Shown here: piece after piece, positions 1-11,109 of the stretch
How the letters are laid out: every line of letters begins with the position of its first letter
Numbering within the stretch: position 1 is the first letter of the stretch
Source of the DNA: Paramacrobiotus metropolitanus
Taxonomy: Eukaryota; Tardigrada; Eutardigrada; Parachela; Macrobiotidae
DNA: 64,000 nt
Assembly (NCBI RefSeq): GCF_019649055.1
Contig: NW_026570236.1
Span: forward strand, 1,550,001-1,614,000
Direction: 5' to 3'
Translations under genes and position numbers: made by a program
Notes under the pieces: model-generated
The model's input: only the letters and a program-made list of their open reading frames with translations
What the model was told of the DNA's origin: nothing
Database searches by the model: none

Positions 1-657
1 GAATTATAAAAAGTGAAGTCAGATGTACAATTTTTACAGATTGGTGCCTGTTGGCTGTTATCACAGGCTGATTATTGTGTAGTTCATGACAGAACTGATG
101 TTTCTGGGTGCAGCAGGGTATTTCACGTCATTTCCGGTCGAGTGACTGTCTTATATTGTAACATTTTAAGTGTTTGTTTTAAATCGCTTCTTAAGTTATA
201 AAGCACGTTTCGTCTTTCGATAAGATTATGGTCCTGGACAGTATCACAGTGTTAATTACCCGCATTGTACGTATACTGTTATTAATTAATCGTATTTCGT
301 TTGTATATTAAGAATTTCATCAGTAAATTACAAATAAAGCACATAGAAGCATTTTTCAACTTTGAAGGGATGTGTTTGCATTTAGTGTAGAAATATCGTT
401 GGACATTGCTATTCAAGTCAAGCGCTTTATGCAGTTGTGGTTTGTTCTTGGGTTTTACCAGGTTTTGCGTTGCATATCGTATATTGTATACAATGCTACT
501 CTGTTGTATGTTAGCCACTCTTGAACTATCGAAATTGCTGGTGTATCGGTATACGCAATCCATGTAGTGAATAATGTACTTTGTTGTGTTGTTCTCTGTT
601 TGCAAATACTTCGTATACAGATTTAACATCTGTACTGAATTCATTTCGTATTATTAG
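1..657. other. Intron of the HDDC3-like gene, no exon seen
   Basis: No credible coding exon is visible here on either strand. The plus-strand reading frames do not resemble the N-terminal part of HDDC3. The stretch ends with a polypyrimidine-poor but valid acceptor (ttattag at 651-657), so it is read as the last intron of the gene whose final exon follows. The earlier exons must lie left of the window. Confidence 0.6.
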
Positions 658-954
658 GTAACCGACAATAAAGCGCTGGCTCCTGCTGACCGGAAGCGGC
701 AGCAGATCGAGAAAGCACCACATGTGTCATTCCAGGCCAAGCTGGTGAAATTAGCCGACAAATTGTATAATCTCCGGGATCTGTACCGCACCCGACCGGA
801 AGGATGGCCTGAAGAGCGCGCGCAGCAGTATTTCGTTTGGGCCGGAAGGGTCATCGAGGGTCTGCTGGGCACTAATCAGCCCATTGAAGACAAACTTCGT
901 GTGCTTCTTGCCGAAAAAGGTGTTCTTCTGCCCACAGAACGACCTTCCGCCTGA
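658..954 (+). CDS. HDDC3: HDDC3/MESH1-like (p)ppGpp/NADPH hydrolase, last exon only
   Basis: This is the C-terminal exon of a metazoan SpoT homologue (HDDC3, MESH1), an HD-domain hydrolase known to act on ppGpp and NADPH. The reading frame opens at an AG acceptor (656-657) with VTDNKALAPADRKRQQIEKA, then runs through the family signature KLADKLYNLRDL (about 750-785), followed by GWPEERAQQYFVWA and GLLGTNQPIEDKL, to a TGA at 952-954. I recognise these blocks from human HDDC3. The metal-binding HD motif lies in upstream exons that are off the window, so activity cannot be judged. The exon stays in frame across the acceptor and shows no damage. The internal ATG at 724 is not the real start because conserved sequence continues upstream of it. 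Confidence 0.88.
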   Translation, partial: VTDNKALAPADRKRQQIEKAPHVSFQAKLVKLADKLYNLRDLYRTRPEGWPEERAQQYFVWAGRVIEGLLGTNQPIEDKLRVLLAEKGVLLPTERPSA

Positions 955-2030
955 CCGGCTACTGTGTGACTTTCACCTAGATCTTTTAGTTGACATTTTC
1001 GGTGTGTCTTTCGTTTTTGTTGCATTTTGCTGATTGAGAATATATTCTGCTGAATATCTATAGTTCTATTTGCAGCGTGATCTGCGTAACTACAGTTCGC
1101 GGGTGCGTTCGTTTTGGCGAGAGGTGTGTTAATATGCAGTATATTTATGGCGTAAACTTAACAGTTATAAATTATTTATAATATTGTGGCGTGAAAGGAT
1201 GCAGCAGAGGCAGTTACTACTTATTGTAATCGGAAGATTATTTTGTACCTAGGAAAAAAGATTCAGTGTATAGCACACACTGTGGTACAGTTATACACAG
1301 TACTTCTAGTGCAATCGGTATATTTTTATTAAATCAGCGTATGATTGTCATAATTATCGATAATTATAATTATTTCCAGGAGCTCAAAAGTCACTGGTAC
1401 ATACTCAAAAATTTTATTACAAAAACATACCAATTGAGAGTAAATAGGAACTAGATTACCAGATACCCAACCGGTAACCATAAGGCATTTAATACTTACT
1501 GCTATCAAGCGGAGACCGTTCTGGGAACTGTCCCTTTTATGTTAATTGGATGGGATTCTGCATTCAAAGGTTGCTATGTGGGTGTAAGAATAAGTACTGA
1601 ATAAACTATACTTGCTATATCTTTGGAGCATAATTTAATTTTGCCCCACAGTACTTACTCCGTACTCATATGATCATATATATCTAAAAATAATGTAAGT
1701 AGTACACCATATTTTATCTCATGAGTAATCATAAATACAAAGTAGTAGTTAGACCTCCTTTTTAAAGTTGTACTCTGCATCAGCCATCGATCAGATCTAA
1801 ATTAATCTGATCAGTTAGCAAATTAACGTACGCGTGCGTAAGAACTTTGTTATAACGGACAGTCGCAGGATACTTACCTTATCGGCTGAAGCCATTAGCT
1901 AACCATAATTATGTAAGGTTTGTAATTTCGGAATGCAAGAGCTCTTTTTGACGGTTTTTAAGTGACCGCTCGGCAGAGTATCTCTTGTCAAACAGTTTAA
2001 AAGCCAGAACGTTATAAGATTAATGGAATC
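955..2030. other. Intergenic, nothing coding seen
   Basis: AT-rich sequence without a credible ORF. It holds the 3' UTR of the HDDC3-like gene on the left and the promoter of the LRR gene on the right. A TTTAAAAG element at 1996-2003, about 30 bp before the start codon, could serve as a TATA-like box, but this is weak evidence. Confidence 0.5.
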
Positions 2031-4080
2031 ATGCGAGCTTATGCGGTGTTAAGTGTAATATGGCTCGTTTGCTTCGTTCAAGGACATCCTCATCCCAGTT
2101 GTACATTGCGCTCCGATAACTGGTTATGGTGCACCGACAGCAATCTGGACTTCCCGAACACGTTCGACGTCAATCGGATCGATAATCGCGTTAAAAACTT
2201 GGTGTTATACTGTCCCAATGCCCACACAAAAATTTACTGTAATGTAATTCGAAAAAATTTTCAACCTTTCCCTCGTGGAGACTCTTTGAAACTACTGTGG
2301 ATGAACGGATTTCGAGCCGACAATGAAAGACGGATCCCGCTCAATAAGGTCTTGAAACATGTCCGTGCTCATATCGAACATCTTTCAGTCCAGCATTCCA
2401 TGATCGGTTACCTTGATGCCGAGTATTTTCTGGATTTTTCGTCATTGGAGATTTTGAACTTAAAACACAACGATATCTATGACATTGCTGTCGATACTTT
2501 CCAGTCCCTGCAGATGGACCAAGTGACCGTTATAAACCATGACCAAGAATCATGGCAAACACGGCTCAGTAATATCGAGCTTGATGGAAACGCTTTACAA
2601 CAACTGGATTGGAGCATTTTCTATCCTGTGCAATCTAGTTTGGTAAGTGACGATAAAAGTTAGGCTGCTGGCAAACACTGTCATTTTATCAATAAAAAAA
2701 ATACTTAAGGTTCTTGTCAAATCTGACTTGGTACAACGATGTTATAGCAATCAATTAACCTCAGTGAACAGAAGCCAAAACTCCAGCGTCTTCACATGAG
2801 CGGTGTTGACTTTATGGTGCGACTCAGAAGTGTCTACATAAGGGAAACTAATTTAACCACAATCCCATCGAAGATTCTGCGCTCTATCAACACAGGATTA
2901 AGTACTTATTTGTACTTTGATAACAACTACTTGATGTGCACTAAAGCCGACTGTTCCTGCTGTGAAATGGAGCCGTTCATGCGTTGGGCGGCCAATGTCA
3001 CGCAGACAAATCCGCTCCTCATGGTATGTGTTACCTGTGGAGAGGAAACACACACCAGCTTTTCTTTGGGAAATATCTGGAGATTATACGAAACATGTAA
3101 GTCGGAGTTGATAGTAATACACGTACCTATTCGTAAGTTTAATTAGTACCGCTAAATTAGTTGGATGATATTCGACCACCGACATAAGTTTTTCACTGGT
3201 AGGTCCTAAGTGTTCCGAAGCAGAGGTCATTAATATAAACTGCCGCGCTAGCATTGTGAGCATCTCCGAGTCTAACCTGGATACGACGGATGCAACCGTT
3301 GCCGTCTTCACTAGCGACGGAACTCTGCGTTGCAGTATGGTTCTTCATGATTTCTATCACAATCTTCTAGAACTGACCAATACTACTGCGCCCAGTACCA
3401 CGGGGGACGCCGCTGATGCTATTGAATTCAGTTGTCGCGACAATATAGCGACGGTTCGGGGACCGGATCCCAACATTCGTAATCCCAAAAAAATTATGGT
3501 ACAAGCGGATATCAGCCCGCTCTGTCACTCTGTGTTTACAAGGTTTTTAGTGTTTGCCGAGGAAACACGGTTGCACGATTCTGACCAGACGACACCTGCA
3601 CTGCCATCGACACAACCTGTCGTTTCGATTGATCAGTGGATTGACCGTTTCCTAGTTTGCTCACTTGGGGACAATCCGGATTTTGTAGCCACATGCAGGA
3701 CTGGCAATGTGACATTTTCTCATTCGGATCTACAAGCTGTCAAATCGTCAGTTATACGGATCGACAGCGATATCACCACGCCCTGTCGAGCATTTGTCGT
3801 CAAAATCCACGAATATCTGTTGTCGACTGCCTACGCACAAGTGTCAACCGCGGATTCGTCGTTGGATGCTGTTTTAGCCGTCTGTCAGAAAGGACAAATC
3901 GTGATTTCCGACGGCAGTCCCAGACATTCGGCCAAGAAAAACTTGACCTTCTACTCTGCGCCGAATAAATTGTGCCAAAAACTTTATCGGGGTTTTTTGA
4001 CATATCTTTACGGTTTTAGCCAGCCACGGAAAGAAACTCCGAACACCGCATTTCCGCATGACTTGTTACCAAATAGTTAA
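2031..4080 (+). CDS. Secreted leucine-rich-repeat protein with four C-x29-C modules
   Basis: Three exons, 2031-2642, 2772-3096 and 3203-4080, join in frame through GT-AG introns of 129 and 106 bp to give about 604 residues. The start carries a signal peptide (MRAYAVLSVIWLVCFVQG). Exon 1 shows LRR-like strands (IEHLSVQHSMIGYL; LEILNLKHNDIYDI). Exon 2 shows a further repeat and a Cys-rich cap (CTKADCSCC), like an LRR C-terminal cap. Exon 3 contains four copies of a module with exactly 29 residues between two cysteines, then an aromatic/Leu-rich helix. I see no membrane segment or GPI-like tail, so the protein is probably secreted. Several N-x-T sites fit extracellular exposure. LRR proteins of this type bind proteins or surfaces; the partner cannot be told. 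The C-terminal module is not one I recognise. Confidence 0.85.
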
Positions 4081-4525
4081 CAGTCAATAGCAAACAAATG
4101 TATACGTAATTCATTCGCGACTTGGTTTATCATTAATTCCGTTGGATACCGTAGGTATGCGCGCTACACTCTATAATATCTATATGCAGTACGAAATATG
4201 CGTGTTGACTAATAATCTTAGATTTATTGCCGGGACTTGCACAAATTGGAGCGTTATGGCTTACATAACATACGAGTAACGCATGAACACATTCCGTGTA
4301 AACGCACCAATCTTACGGTTAGGGTAGGCCGGTATGGTAACCGAAATAATACTTACCAACATAACGGACTAAAGTATATTAGTACAATGCGCACCTAAAA
4401 GCCAAAGCCTTCGTAATAATAACCATCGGATCCACAACAAGGTCTTCGTGTCATCAAAATTGGCATTAATTGCCTTTAATTGCAACAAATTCCGTGCGCG
4501 CATCACAATTTCACAGTACAAGCCT
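4081..4525. other. Intergenic, nothing seen
   Basis: The 3' flank of the LRR gene, converging on the minus-strand astacin gene. No ORF with family features and no repeat was noticed. Confidence 0.5.
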
Positions 4526-4623
4526 TCATGTCAAAATCTGCATGTCTGAAAATTTCATACGGCTTGCGTCAACACAGTCCGGATAAACTGTGAAAGTGTC
4601 GTTCCTTACGTACAGGCATTCAT
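4526..4623 (-). other. Candidate alternative last exon (lectin-like end)
   Basis: On the minus strand a good acceptor (gggattttcag) is followed at 4623 by 98 bp ending in TGA at 4526. Its phase (two leading bases) is the same as that of the exon at 4845-4730, so it could be spliced to the same donor. The short product has the spacing of a C-type lectin terminus (ECLYVRND then PDC). It may be a mutually exclusive last exon of the neighbouring gene or a decayed duplicate. No transcript evidence is available. Confidence 0.3.
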
Positions 4624-4729
4624 CTGAAAATCCCAAAAATATGATCAGTTGGCGAATGTTATTATGAATTTTAAAACCAGTAAACGTTATAGCGTGAACA
4701 AATTTAAAGGTATCCCAAAAAAGCAAAAA

Positions 4730-6842
4730 CTACGCACTGGCTGCAGTTTGCTGGCAAATAAAATGTCGGCGGGCTGCTTCACATGGCAGTCCGTTGTCCA
4801 TGGCATTAGTGTTGCCGACCACATCCATCACAGCGCACCGATTATCTAATTAGGAGCATCAGCATATAATCATATAATACTCATCCCGATCCTTAGGGAA
4901 ACGGTCGTTTTTGTAATTTTATTACTATATATAGTAGTTACGGGTCATAGTTATTCAGGCCATCAATAAGGAAATAAAGAGGTTTAATAGTTTAACGAAC
5001 GCAGCTATGCAGGACATACAGCTATCTGTACACGCAAGATTTCACACAAACTTGGAACTTTGTAAATGTTTTTCCTCACCATGATCATTGAGCAACAACT
5101 CGCGCGACGAATGTGACGCTGCCGTCCACACATCATCCACCCTGGCACGGCGCATCTGATCGAGTACAAACCCCCAAATAGGCAGGGTCAGTTCGCTCAG
5201 TACCAATGGGATGCCCAGCATCCGCTCGCATGCTTTCCTGGATGTTAATCCATCAGCGATTCTACAATTCAGAGCTTTATTCCCCGGCACGATAACAACC
5301 TTTCTTTACCCATGGAGTAACATAATATTACCAATGCGTACTTTCGCGTGGGATCGGAAAACGAAAAATAATAACACTGTCCATCGATACCAGAAATCCA
5401 GTTCTCCGGGCATTTACGGTTGACTGCAAATAAAAGCGCTGCCATACTTTGCGATGGCTTTATCTGGCTATCTGTAGTTCTTTAAAAATCAGTCTTGTAC
5501 TGTTGACAGTGAAATTATGTATGCTGCATTGATTCTTACTGTATCTGATCAGTGGCAGGCATTTGTACGCTTTGTTGATTCGTCGGATATCTGTTTCGCT
5601 TAGACCATTTTCTTGACCGACGACATCCAGACGAGACACAGTAGAGAAAGCTGCACTGGCATTGACGGATATACTCGTGTACTCCGCCGGCTCAAACTGC
5701 ATCACCGAATTAAAATCGTATCCTTCGTCCAGTAAATTAATCCTCCATTGGTCCGGCATGGAGAACAAACTCCAGTCTGCATATAAAGAGCAAGTAATTT
5801 CAAAACATTATCTCCCATTAATAATGCCTGTCGCTGTCAGTGCTCGTTGTACATTAATAAAAAGTTCGGTTGGTTTTGGTATACTGCTGTACATGTTTCA
5901 GTAGGAGTATGTCACATGCTGCATAACTTGCGAAATTTTGAACGACATTTATTGTAATTTATGCACTGAAATTGAAATCAATACGGCCCTGTTGAATAAT
6001 AATTATCTGTCTGCGCTAAAGATATCAGGTGCGGTTAGGTATTTGCATAAATTAATGTTACCAAACAAGCGTAATTACATTTGACAGCAATGTTGGACTT
6101 GTTAACGCTGACGAATAAATCTCGATCTGGTCGCTGCATTTCATAATAAAATCCCACTGTGCGCATTAAATCACGTAAAATCACCCGAATCCGACTGCTG
6201 TCGAAATCTGCAATGAAATTAAATACGATAATTAGTCTATATATTTTAAGTGCATAAGCGTATGTACCGATACGTGCGTATGCGTATTTGTATACTTTTC
6301 CCTGAAGGTTTAGATTTTTAATACGATTTAGTAATATGCGTTAAGAAACAGAAAGCAAACATACCCTTTTCGGTGAAGGTTATAGTTTGCCGGCCTCCAC
6401 GACGGCCCAAAACGGGAAGCAAGGTCTTCCAACTGCCCAACTGTATGTGTACATAATCCTGCTCTTCGTGCTTACGTGCGACGAAACGGAGACAAGTTTT
6501 TGCATGGAATTTGTTGAATAAACTTATAAGGTGACTTCTTTTGCTTTCATCTAAAATTACAGAAAAAAAAAACATTTCAGCCTGATTGAATGGCCTCAAC
6601 AATCCTTCGCCGCACGTTTAGCTTTAAAAACAGAGTTATTAAGAATATGTATTACAAGTCAAATATGTATCTGGAATGACTATTTGCGTTCATATGCTTT
6701 AACAATACGTACCTAAGCTGTCATCAAACTGATAAAAGATTTTCCGTTTGCTCCACAGGGCATCCATATCCGTTGTCACGTTACATTTTACTGTTTTACA
6801 AAGAATAACCATCAGCAGATAATAGTATTTTAACCAGTACAT
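4730..6842 (-). CDS. Inactive astacin-like protein fused to a C-type lectin domain
   Basis: Seven exons (6842-6713, 6550-6365, 6207-6079, 5776-5501, 5423-5342, 5261-5080, 4845-4730) join in frame to about 366 residues. The signal peptide is MYWLKYYYLLMVILC. Residues about 34-235 follow the astacin (M12A) fold: KTCLRFVARK, YVHIQ, GRRGGRQT, then GLSETDIRRINKAYKC. The zinc site HExxHxxGFxHE reads RDLMRTVGFYYE (117-128), so all three His and the catalytic Glu are replaced, and the Met-turn SxMxY reads SVMQF. The protein therefore cannot be a zinc protease. Residues about 241-366 form a C-type lectin domain: CPENW, GQCYYF, VWTAAS, CAVM, DNGLPC, RRHFICQ. Its central W-rich loop is short. Every splice phase fits and no stop interrupts the frame, so it is more likely a maintained pseudoenzyme than a pseudogene. 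The join between the two domains (intron 5500-5424) is the least certain. Confidence 0.75.
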
Positions 6843-7584
6843 GGCTTGCAAACTGACTTAATGGCATATTTAGGTGAAAACATTTTTTCTAAACGACCAA
6901 CGAGAAAGTGATAATTAACGGACATTTGTTAGTAAATTGTCGTGAACGGCTTTCTTTCAGCAGCCGAAGCTCTGCCAAATGAAGACTGCCGATCGTCCGA
7001 GTTCAACGTACAGCCCGTGTGCGGAGTGCTCAGACACGTAACTGATTGGTTCGATACATGGAGCTTTGTGGTCGTACGCTTATTGTACGCTGGTCGATTG
7101 TCTCCATCGATCGTAGCGCGCACTCATTATTCTTGCTTTAATCAGGCACATCAGACTACTCTGTGAACATTAATAATATTATTATCAGCGAAAGACTGTA
7201 AGTGTTGCCGGTGAAAGTCAGTAGGCTTGCTGAAGGTTATATTACTTGACGGCTAGTCGGCTACAACTGCATAATGCATATACGGAAAAACAGCGGAATT
7301 TGTTGTTCAAAATCTTTGAAAGCACAAGTTGCGAAAGCTGAATTTGAAGTCCAGCTTGTAAGTCAAATCGAACTATTTATGCCAAAATGATACATGCAAT
7401 AAAGAGCGATGACAACCAACAATCAGTACACGTGACGATAGCGTTGGTACATTGTTTACTCGCACCGGAAGTTATGTGCCGGTCCGGCCAAAACAAAAAC
7501 CAGTCGTCTATTCTATATATTCGTATTAGCGCTTTCATGCTTCACTTTACTGAAGACTCTCTAGTTAATTGAGCATTCGCAATA
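6843..7584. other. Intergenic, nothing coding seen
   Basis: Upstream of the astacin-lectin gene and downstream of the minus-strand Cys-rich gene. ORFs of about 60-75 codons occur on both strands at 6929-7166, but they overlap each other, lack family features and look like chance frames. Confidence 0.5.
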
Positions 7585-8308
7585 TCAGTAGCTTGTTAAA
7601 ATTACGGCAAAATCAGGTTGACTAAGGTCATCGCCGAGGTGGGTAGTGTTGTCTCCGCAGGTCATTTCGATGTGGCAATCGTCGTCAGCTAAACAGGAGG
7701 CAAAGGACTGCTTCCCTTTGGGGACTTCCAGACGCTGGGTAAAGCACCAGGGGTCACCGCCCTTCATGCGTTCCCAGTCGGCATAGGCCCAGCACCAACC
7801 GTGGTAGCAGCCACATTTCTTATGGGTCATGCCGCTTCGGTCTCGCTCAAGGCAGCTGTTAATTTTACAAAAGTTTTTGCATATTAGCTGTGGAGTTACT
7901 GCATGTGTACTGTCACTGAGGAAAAGAAACCTTCAAAGCATACATACAGAGTAGGTAGACATTCAAATATCTGTAATTAATTACAGGATATGTGGCTTAT
8001 AAGCCACATATGCTGTATACGTAAGTTACTTGGCAAATACTTGCTACTGTAAAGGAGTTATAATAGGATAATAAAAGATAACAACAGTATCTACACCCTT
8101 TTTACAGTATCTGTAAGTAAAAAATACAAGCAGCTGTCCCGTTTCTAGTGCTGAATATGAATGACCTTTAAATTGTGAATAAAATTACAAAATTATAATC
8201 ATATTGCTACAGTAGCCTTCGGTAAATGTATAGCAGACGTGCTAACAAACTTAATTATTTTTTACCGAGCAGCACGGTAAGGGCGAGGAAGAACCACAAT
8301 TTGGCCAT
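7585..8308 (-). CDS. Small secreted Cys-rich protein, two or more exons
   Basis: The main exon ends in TGA at 7585-7587. Its frame stays open upstream to about 7880 and reads SCLERDRSG, KKCGCYHGWCWAYAD, GGDPWCFTQ, SFASCLADDDC and EMTCGD, eight or so cysteines in all. A likely signal-peptide exon lies at 8308-8266 (MAKLWFFLALTVLL) and ends at a GT donor. The exact acceptor is unresolved: the obvious AGs near 7850-7895 do not all agree in phase, so a middle exon is possible. The spacing CGCxxGxCW followed by WCF recalls small secreted Cys-rich proteins of arthropods, but I cannot name the family. No function is assigned. Confidence 0.55.
7988..8011. repeat. Perfect 24-bp palindrome
   Basis: ATATGTGGCTTA and its exact reverse complement meet with no spacer. 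It lies inside the putative intron of the Cys-rich gene. It could be a protein-binding dyad or chance; nothing else supports a role. Confidence 0.6.
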
Positions 8309-10611
8309 GGCAGATGTTTAGGCTTTAATTAGGATAAAATAAGCAACGGCGGAAATAGGTTATAAGCGGTCAGAGCGTAGAAACTGCGAATAAACAATCT
8401 GTTAACACTACATACCGGTGCAAATATGCCTGGAATGTGATAATAAGATATGATATCGCGGGTCCATACTTTTTGTACTGAGGAATTATGTGGAGTTACG
8501 AGTTTTTCACGGTGAGATAGAGATCAAGTATGAACTGCTCCAATATCTCTGGTTCAATCTAGTATAAAGTACCTGCAACGGGAACTCGGCTTTGCCTACC
8601 TTTCGCGCTGATTTCGCATGCGATAACCATAAGATAACGTAACATTACTACTGGCCAGCTAGGTAAACTAACCATTATGCAGGAATCGAACTGAAATTAA
8701 GCGGCACTTCGTCTGTTTATTTGTTAACAGTTTATGTGGTTTGACTTTCATTGTACTTAAACAAATTGTTGTTAATGTGACTGCAGCATGGCGAAAGTGG
8801 CTGACACGTCTCACTACCGTTAATTACACGCGTATATTTTGCAGATTTCAATGGTATACTGTAGCGTCGTTTTGGGACAGGGTCGCCTTGTATTTGGGCG
8901 GAAGACAACAGATAGCAAGAACGGCAACTTCAGTCATTCTTTATCGAGATCAAAATAAGTAGTTATAAATAATACATTAGTTACATTTAAGACGTATAGG
9001 CGCAGAAGGGCCAAGTAGTACAAGAGCGAAACAAAAGGCAAAGAAGCACGAGAGAAAGAGTACAGTAGCGTTTGAGAAATCCGCTCGCGCGATCTCTGTG
9101 ATCAGCATCCTGCATAGATCCAGATTTATCCAGTACAGTCCATCAGGTGGTCACATGGTACTTTGCAAGTTTTTTTTGCAATGTTTTATCCTACACACTC
9201 ATTCAATTATAATTCGCTAGTTAAATAACCTACAATCTGTGTCTTATATGTGTGATTCTATTCTTTCGAGATCTCGGGTGCACCGCCACCGTGCGCTGCA
9301 CGCGAGCTGGTGGACTTGCATGGTCCGAAATATTGGCAAGCCTGAAAAGTATGGCAATCAGCTGGCTGGATGCAGTTATAACGAATTGGCTTTTGGATAA
9401 GAATTAACCAGACCATCCAAAAAATTTTTTCCGATGCTGCGCAATGCTTGCAATAGGTATATCGTAGCTGGGCATGCCATAAAAATGAAATTTTATCGAT
9501 CTACCGGTGACTTTCCTAACATACAATGTTGTTGCGCGAGTATATAGCGCAAGCGTGTTTTGTGGGTGCGATGCAATCTTTATTTGGCGGTATACAAAAC
9601 TCACACGATTTTTCTATCATAATAAAGATGTACATAATCCACAGCCTCAACCGACAACAGAAACAGACGTTCTAATTATACAGAACATCTCATCTAAATT
9701 AGCCGATGCTGGTGCTGTTCCCATGACGGAGGCCGCATTCCCGCGTTGGATTTTTGTGGGTTATGTGCGGTACGCATGGTGAATCACATGCTTATGTATC
9801 ATCATACCGGGCGTGATAAAATGGATACATCTACGGATGCGGTTGGATGCACAATAGCATGTTGTGGTTAGCAAGTCAGAGGTTGTGTGTGGCTTGAATG
9901 GTAACAAGCAAATGATTGAGCGTGAAGAAAGGCATGAATCATTTGTGTAACCAATAGTGTCTCTTCCTTTGTTGCAGTGTTATATCTCTCGTAACATGTG
10001 TTAAGTGCCTGGCTAAAAATGTAGTGTGTGATGAAGTTGTGGAATTGATTTAGTATTTAGTACATCACCAGCCATCCTCGGATCAACTTCCCTTGGAATA
10101 TCTGCCTTTGTAGCATTGCATGCATTCTGTTAGCATTCGAGTTGTTTGTGTCTGCTAATCTGAATAAAAGGTCATCGGGTCGGATCAGCCGCGGTTGTTG
10201 AATGTTGTAGTTAGCGGTAGCATAAAGGTCATATCCACCGAGTTCATCAGCACCTTTAGTTACGTGACAATGTGCTATATAAAATTATAATACTAAATGT
10301 ACGAACTACATAATTGATGGCATTTGACTTTTATCTCCTCTCTCTACCATTATTTCGCCAATACAGCTATCATTATGAATCGATTTTGCTATAATTAATA
10401 ACCATATCGCGTTAATTTCTAGCTACGAAAAAAACTAAAAACGAAACAATGAACCACAGGAACACGAGAGCTGCACAGGAGTCCAATTAAGTATTGTACA
10501 CAGATGGACAGTAACGTAAAAAGCCAGCAAAGATACTATGTCACATATAATAATTATTCGAATAGATTAACAATGTAAAACCATCGGTTATCAATGTAAA
10601 CGGATTTACAA
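8309..10611. other. Intergenic 2.3 kb, nothing coding seen
   Basis: No ORF here shows a signal peptide, domain motif or plausible splice partners. The plus-strand frames at 8741-8962 and 9507-9782 are short and featureless. No tandem repeat or transposon end was noticed. Confidence 0.5.
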
Positions 10612-11109
10612 TCAACAAAAGTCGCTGTTTCCTGGGCCACCATCGTGGCATTGTCCGCAGCTGGAAACCCATTCCAAGTCATGGCCGCCCTTACATTTAA
10701 ACAGCATGTTGAGCTCGTGGTCTTTGATGTTGTAGCCTACAGTTAAAATCATGATAAAGTTAAATTTACAAGGTGTAAGTATTATGAACTTCAAGTGTAC
10801 AGATAGATAAAGGCTGGTAAAGCTGATAATCCAAAACCTCGTTAGTGTTCACCTAACCATAAAATGATAGGGAGCCTGGGAGGCCATTCGGTGGAATAAA
10901 TATTCTGGCGTGATTTGTTATAGAAATTCCAGCAACTATGCAGCTCAAGCCGAAAGAAAAAACAGACCACTGTTACGGTATAAGAGAATAAACATACCTT
11001 TCTGAGAGCGTAAAACATGTCCGCAGTACATAATATCCGATGTACAGCTTTCCGCTTCGCTAAGGATTACCACTGATGCCAGGATAAAAAACGTAGTGAG
11101 AATATGCAT
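10612..11109 (-). CDS. Small secreted six-cysteine protein, two exons
   Basis: Exon 1 (11109-10998) encodes a signal peptide (MHILTTFFILASVVILSEA) and CTSDIMYCGHVL. It ends at AAAG|GTATG. Exon 2 (10736-10612) begins after tgtag and continues in phase with GYNIKDHELNMLFKC, then SSCGQCHDGG, to a final DFC and TGA. The product is about 78 residues with six cysteines, three possible disulfides. Both junctions keep the frame, which supports a real gene. I do not recognise the family. The six-Cys pattern and tiny size fit a secreted peptide such as a defence or cuticle factor, but that is a guess. Confidence 0.72.

Noticed and set aside
282-644. 120-residue minus-strand ORF as a gene
   Set aside because: It has no domain, signal peptide or splice support and lies in an intron of the HDDC3-like gene.
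724-954. ATG at 724 as the start of a short gene
   Set aside because: Conserved HDDC3 sequence continues upstream to an AG acceptor at 656-657.
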